Of a stretch of 8,842 nt of DNA, positions 6,385 to 8,842 are shown one piece after another. The stretch covers positions 1-8,842 of the forward strand of contig JACPBN010000012.1 of NCBI GenBank assembly GCA_016180275.1. Direction: 5' to 3'. How positions within the stretch are numbered: position 1 is the first letter of the stretch; every line of letters begins with the position of its first letter. This DNA is from Candidatus Woesearchaeota archaeon. GTDB taxonomy: Archaea > Nanobdellota > Nanobdellia > Woesearchaeales > UBA10200. Both the position numbers and the translations under genes were made by a program. The notes under the pieces are model-generated. The model saw nothing but the letters and a program-made list of their open reading frames with translations, had not been told where the DNA came from and searched no databases.

Positions 6385-6588
6385 TATGGCAGCTGCCGCC
6401 AATTTAGTTGGCACGAATTTAGAAACAAAGAGAATGTTGCGACGGGCAATACAATCTAATTACAGATCAACTTACACGACACGCAATGCTCTTCTATCAT
6501 CAGAACTATTAACAGATTGTAGAGGAGGAGCAACTAATAATATTATCAAAGTAAGTGCCAACTGCGGCAGCTGCTTCGTAAATTTTTG
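6385..6588 (+). ncRNA. Candidate structured RNA closed by a long terminal helix
   Basis: Three nested pairings are visible. The outer one pairs 6389-6399 (GCAGCTGCCGC) with 6564-6574 and 6406-6412 (AGTTGGC) with 6557-6563: 18 matched bases broken only by a 6-nt bulge on the 5' side. The middle one pairs GTTGC 6436-6440 with GCAAC 6530-6534. The inner one pairs ACAATCT 6451-6457 with AGATTGT 6514-6520. A TATA box at 6353-6362 is correctly placed for a start near 6384, and AAATTTTTGC just after the outer helix could end transcription. The GC-rich helix stands out in an AT-rich gap. I found none of the conserved RNase P, SRP or rRNA core motifs I know. A plus-strand frame at 6362-6694 also covers it, but it runs into the neighbouring gene and resembles nothing I know. 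The opposite strand could carry the RNA, and a MITE-like element is another possibility. Confidence 0.4.
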
Positions 6589-6629
6589 CAAAGAATATAC
6601 TGTTTTTATAAGGATGATGAAAATAATAA

Positions 6630-7454
6630 TCATGAAAGATACCCAATTATCTCATTGGAAACCTCTTCAATTGATTTACCAGTTATGTTTATGATATGCC
6701 ATCTCTTGTTTTTGGAATATAGTGCTCTGGCAGATTCTATCTCCTCAGAAACTTGCTTCAGATCTGCATATTTAGAAGAGCCTTGGCCAGACTGCTTTAA
6801 TCTGCGAAATCTTACACCCTGTAATAATTCAGGGTCTACAATCAAGCCAAAAACTTTTTTTTGATCTGCATCAAGTAATTCTTTAGGCGGCTCTTGGTTT
6901 ATCATTAGAGGGATATTAGAGACTTTATAGCCCTTGTGCGCAAGAAAAATGCTGATTGGTGTTTTTGAGCTTCTTGAGACGCCAAGAAGGATTATGTCTG
7001 CTTGTGATAATTCATTCAATCTCTGACCATCGTCATGCTTTACTGTGAAATTAATAGCCTCTAATCTTTTGATATATGTTTCATTGATTTTTCTTAATTC
7101 GCCTGGCTTGGCGATTGGCTTTGTCTTGAAGAATTCTGCAAGGGATTTCAGCATCTGCCCTAATAAAGAGATTGCTTTGACCTTGTGCGTTTTTGATTCT
7201 TTTAGCAATGTTCTTTCAAGCTCTTCTGCAACTATTGTGTAAAATATTATGCCATTATGCTCTGCAGCATCCTTAACTGTGTTTAGGATTGCAACTATTG
7301 TTTTGATGTTAGTGATTTTATGGACTTCAACATTATTAGTATCGAATTGTGATAATGCTGCCCTGCATAAGGTGTCTGCAGTCTCTCCTGTGCCGTCTGA
7401 GATAAGAAAAATATGGTGTTTTGGTTCTGCCATGATAGGTATGGATAGAGGCAT
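6630..7454 (-). CDS. Pyruvate,phosphate dikinase / PEP synthase regulatory protein (DUF299 kinase-pyrophosphorylase)
   Basis: Members of this family switch PPDK or PEP synthase off and on, by ADP-dependent phosphorylation and phosphate-dependent dephosphorylation of a threonine next to the catalytic histidine. The protein is 274 aa, normal for the family. It has the N-terminal HIFLISDGTGETA (residues 14-26), INETYIKRLEAINF followed by KHDDGQ (139-144), the P-loop-like GVSRSSKTP (158-166), KGYKVSNIPL, GLIVDPELL and a C-terminal ITGKSIEE. The start could be ATG 7454 or ATG 7433 (Met8); the family usually begins close before the FL(V/I)SDGTGET motif, so the shorter form is possible. AATAAAAAT at 7480-7472 is a weak TATA box placed for a leaderless start at 7454. 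A T-rich stretch follows the stop. The target kinase is not in the window. Confidence 0.93.
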   Translation of the reverse strand: MPLSIPIMAEPKHHIFLISDGTGETADTLCRAALSQFDTNNVEVHKITNIKTIVAILNTVKDAAEHNGIIFYTIVAEELERTLLKESKTHKVKAISLLGQMLKSLAEFFKTKPIAKPGELRKINETYIKRLEAINFTVKHDDGQRLNELSQADIILLGVSRSSKTPISIFLAHKGYKVSNIPLMINQEPPKELLDADQKKVFGLIVDPELLQGVRFRRLKQSGQGSSKYADLKQVSEEIESARALYSKNKRWHIINITGKSIEEVSNEIIGYLS

Positions 7455-7501
7455 TATTTTAATTGATTTCCATTTTTATTCTGTAAGTATTCCAACAACA
7501 G

Positions 7502-8182
7502 TTAATAATTCCTTGTTTTTATAAACTCATGAACATGATGCTTACCTGTTGGATGTTCAAAAAAACTGACTGCTTTCAACAGCCTTGGGAATCTCTGAAA
7601 AATCCTCAAAAATCTTGCAAACCGCGCAAATCTTGCTGTTCTTGCAACTTTGCCGGCATTTTCTGCTTCCTGTACAATCTTACCTGCTTCTTTGGCAACC
7701 AACTCAGATTCTTTTCCAATCTTCGCAGCTTCGCCTATTTTTACAGCCTCTCCGATCTTTGCTGCTTCTTTACCTATTTTGCCTGCTTCCTCACTTATTT
7801 TCGCTACTTCTTTTTCAACTTCTAGGCTTTCGTGAAATACAGATTGCAGGCTTCCAAATGTCTCCAAGCTTTCAGCTGCAGCAAATAATCCGTAAATACC
7901 TTCAAATGCGCGGAATAATAATATGAACGGAAATACTGAAAGTATGTCAAGCCAATATGTCCGGATAAATAATGGGATCTGCCTGACACGCAGATACTTG
8001 AACACAAGATCTGCAACAAATATTGCAACAATAAAATAATCTGCAATCTCTATGTAAAGAGCATAATGCTCTGCAATGCTTCTAAAAAAAAGCTCGAGAA
8101 CAATTAGGACTAGCAATACTGCAATGCATGGCAAAATAGCCTTATCTACCAACACCTCTAGTTTATGCACCCATTTTTTCAT
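7502..8182 (-). CDS. Pore-less voltage-sensor domain membrane protein (226 aa)
   Basis: The protein has the S1-S4 arrangement of voltage-gated ion channels but ends right after S4, with no pore helix or TVGYG-type selectivity filter. S1 is about residues 16-34 (PCIAVLLVLIVLELFF). S2 is about 43-65 with the charge-transfer pattern F55, D58, K62. S3 is about 74-92 with WLDILSVFPF (D79). S4 contains Arg at 181, 184, 187, 190 and 193, then 197 and 200 (ARTARFARFARFLRIFQRF). Between S3 and S4 lies a long insert (about 102-178) of Ala/Glu/Lys-rich helix with repeated KIGxEA or AKIG units. The C-terminus is His-rich. It may be a voltage-dependent proton or ion conductor or a sensor for another partner. 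ATTAATATA at 8214-8206 is a TATA box about 28 bp before ATG 8182, so the mRNA may be leaderless. Confidence 0.8.
   Translation of the reverse strand: MKKWVHKLEVLVDKAILPCIAVLLVLIVLELFFRSIAEHYALYIEIADYFIVAIFVADLVFKYLRVRQIPLFIRTYWLDILSVFPFILLFRAFEGIYGLFAAAESLETFGSLQSVFHESLEVEKEVAKISEEAGKIGKEAAKIGEAVKIGEAAKIGKESELVAKEAGKIVQEAENAGKVARTARFARFARFLRIFQRFPRLLKAVSFFEHPTGKHHVHEFIKTRNY
7670..7807 (-). repeat. Internal degenerate repeats encoding KIG/KEA units
   Basis: Within the voltage-sensor gene, residues about 126-171 contain KIS, KIG, KIG, KIG, KIG and KIV spaced roughly 5-9 residues apart, separated by Glu/Ala. At DNA level this shows as imperfect copies of a unit like gcttctttacctattttgcc. It looks like recent expansion of a short coding repeat. 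Confidence 0.55.
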
Positions 8183-8205
8183 GAAGAAGATGAAGTATGA
8201 TGTTG

Positions 8206-8214
8206 TATATTAAT
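8206..8214 (-). promoter_or_regulatory. TATA box of the voltage-sensor gene
   Basis: The minus strand reads ATTAATATA, centred about 28 bp upstream of ATG 8182. There is no Shine-Dalgarno before the ATG, in keeping with a leaderless transcript. Confidence 0.45.
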
Positions 8215-8296
8215 GTTTTTGTGGATAAGGCTTAGTAAAAAATCTTAATATTAAAAGCCCCTTCACAAGGCATAGCACTGTTCGGAGGCAGGGCGG

Positions 8297-8308
8297 AGAG
8301 TGCACTCT
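8297..8308. repeat. 12-bp perfect palindrome AGAGTGCACTCT
   Basis: AGAGTGCACTCT reads identically on both strands and lies in a GC-richer patch (about 8285-8311) just before the transposase remnant. It could be part of an insertion-sequence end, a binding site or a short hairpin. The rest of 8183-8333 shows no gene apart from a 17-codon frame from ATG 8312 (MEKENKLVNKIKSSHNR) that might be the original transposase start. Confidence 0.35.
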
Positions 8309-8333
8309 GCCATGGAAAAAGAAAACAAACTAG

Positions 8334-8705
8334 TTAATAAAATTAAATCAAGTCACAACAGATAATGTAACTAAAATTCTAGATGATTTGATTAAGAGAC
8401 ATGGAAAACCTAAACAAATTTTAACAGATAATGGTGGAGAATACGGATTAAACAGTAAGCATAGCAGATTTGATATCTGGTGCAGAAGAAGAGAAATGCA
8501 TCATATAAGAACAAAAATCCATAGTCCTACCACAAACGGTAATGTCGAAAGACTTTTCAAAACTATGGACGAAGAATTAAAGTTATGTAACAATGATTTA
8601 GAATTATTTAGGATGAGATATAATCATTTCCGACCACATAGTAGCCTAAAAGGCAAGAAACCTGCTGATATTTACTCCATAATTTTGCTTGTTTATTTTG
8701 ACTAG
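8334..8705 (+). pseudogene. Transposase remnant, C-terminal part of an rve/DDE integrase core
   Basis: This is the end of a cut-and-paste transposase of the integrase-core superfamily (IS481- or IS3-like). The frame is open from just after TAG 8331 to TAG 8703 and encodes NVTKILDDLIKRHGKPKQ, then ILTDNGGEYG with the second catalytic Asp (codon 8427-8429), then HHIRTKIHSPTTNGNVER with the catalytic Glu (8547-8549), then NHFRPHSSLKGKKPADIY. The first catalytic Asp and the N-terminal HTH are absent, so it cannot be active alone. There is no good start codon. A short frame from ATG 8312 in another phase (MEKENKLVNKIKSS) resembles a transposase N-terminus and may mean an internal deletion plus frameshift. 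It is the only plus-strand coding remnant well supported here. Confidence 0.85.
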
Positions 8706-8743
8706 TGATATATGTCACGGCCCAGCACAAGCATGATATAATA

Positions 8744-8842
8744 GGCACTGTCGCAAAAGTGAGTGATTTTTGTTCAAAGCCAAAGCATCAGCCTGCGAGC
8801 ACTCGCTGGATACATTGATAAGTTGTGCTTCCTCTACACTTG
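8744..8842 (+). mobile_element. Possible left end of a second insertion sequence
   Basis: The sequence starting GGCACTGTCGCAAAAGTGAG resembles the terminal repeats of IS6-like elements, many of which start GGCACTGTTGCAAA. A plus-strand frame opens with GTG 8763 and runs off the window edge (ending LAGYIDKLCFLYT), which could be the first residues of its transposase. There is no Shine-Dalgarno and I cannot match the protein. The stretch 8706-8743 before it shows nothing recognisable. Confidence 0.25.

Noticed and set aside
6436..6458. GCGACGGGCAATAC, whose complement recalls the CCCGTCGC of 16S rRNA
   Set aside because: Only a few bases match and no surrounding rRNA sequence is present.
6362..6694. 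110-residue plus-strand frame across the gap between the PPDK regulator and the scpB operon
   Set aside because: It overlaps 65 bp of a clear gene, matches no family I know, and the region's inverted repeats are better explained by RNA structure. It remains an alternative to the ncRNA call.
7529..7926. Overlapping plus-strand frames opposite the voltage-sensor gene
   Set aside because: They mirror the repetitive KIG/KEA coding region and have no recognisable domains.
8357..8433. Direct repeat AACAGATAATG at 8357-8367 and 8423-8433
   Set aside because: Short, in different contexts within the transposase remnant, and not at element ends; probably chance in AT-rich sequence.

Overview
The window looks like part of a genome of a small-celled (DPANN-type) archaeon, probably Woesearchaeota-like. 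The support is an AT-rich sequence, archaeal TATA boxes about 22-36 bp ahead of several start codons with little or no leader, a tandem sigma-like HTH protein and a tiny zinc ribbon of a kind I associate with these lineages, and bacterial-type genes (gyrase A, ScpB, a DUF299 kinase-pyrophosphorylase) of the kind such archaea carry. This assignment is inferred from gene content; no rRNA is present. TGA is used as a stop.

Layout, right to left because every cellular gene is on the minus strand. At 8334-8705 (+) lies the C-terminal remnant of a DDE integrase-type transposase, with a palindrome before it and a possible second IS end after it. At 8182-7502 is a four-helix voltage-sensor protein with no pore and a long repetitive S3-S4 insert. 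At 7454-6630 is a PPDK/PEP-synthase regulatory protein. The 6331-6629 gap holds nested inverted repeats that look like a structured RNA of about 200 nt, sharing a palindromic TATA box with the operon that diverges from it. That operon, 6330-4428, encodes an unnamed 200-aa protein and a ScpB condensin subunit with a very long acidic tail, overlapping by 8 nt. Next come a 51-aa zinc ribbon (4352-4197), a 184-aa double-HTH regulator (3954-3400) with repeated AGTTAGAT motifs in its leader, and a possible 31-aa peptide gene (3355-3260).

The left third is gyrA (3036 to beyond position 1), split by a full-length 465-aa intein with a LAGLIDADG endonuclease (2721-1327). The intein sits at a conserved active-site strand, beside the segment that in bacteria determines quinolone sensitivity, and not beside the catalytic tyrosine where mycobacterial GyrA inteins sit.

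Functionally, the left and middle parts concern DNA topology and chromosome organisation (gyrase, ScpB and its partner) plus two small DNA- or RNA-binding regulators. The right part concerns carbon metabolism control and membrane voltage sensing, and ends in transposon debris. The least explained elements are the structured-RNA candidate, the ScpB partner and tail, the pore-less voltage sensor, and the intein's unusual block B.
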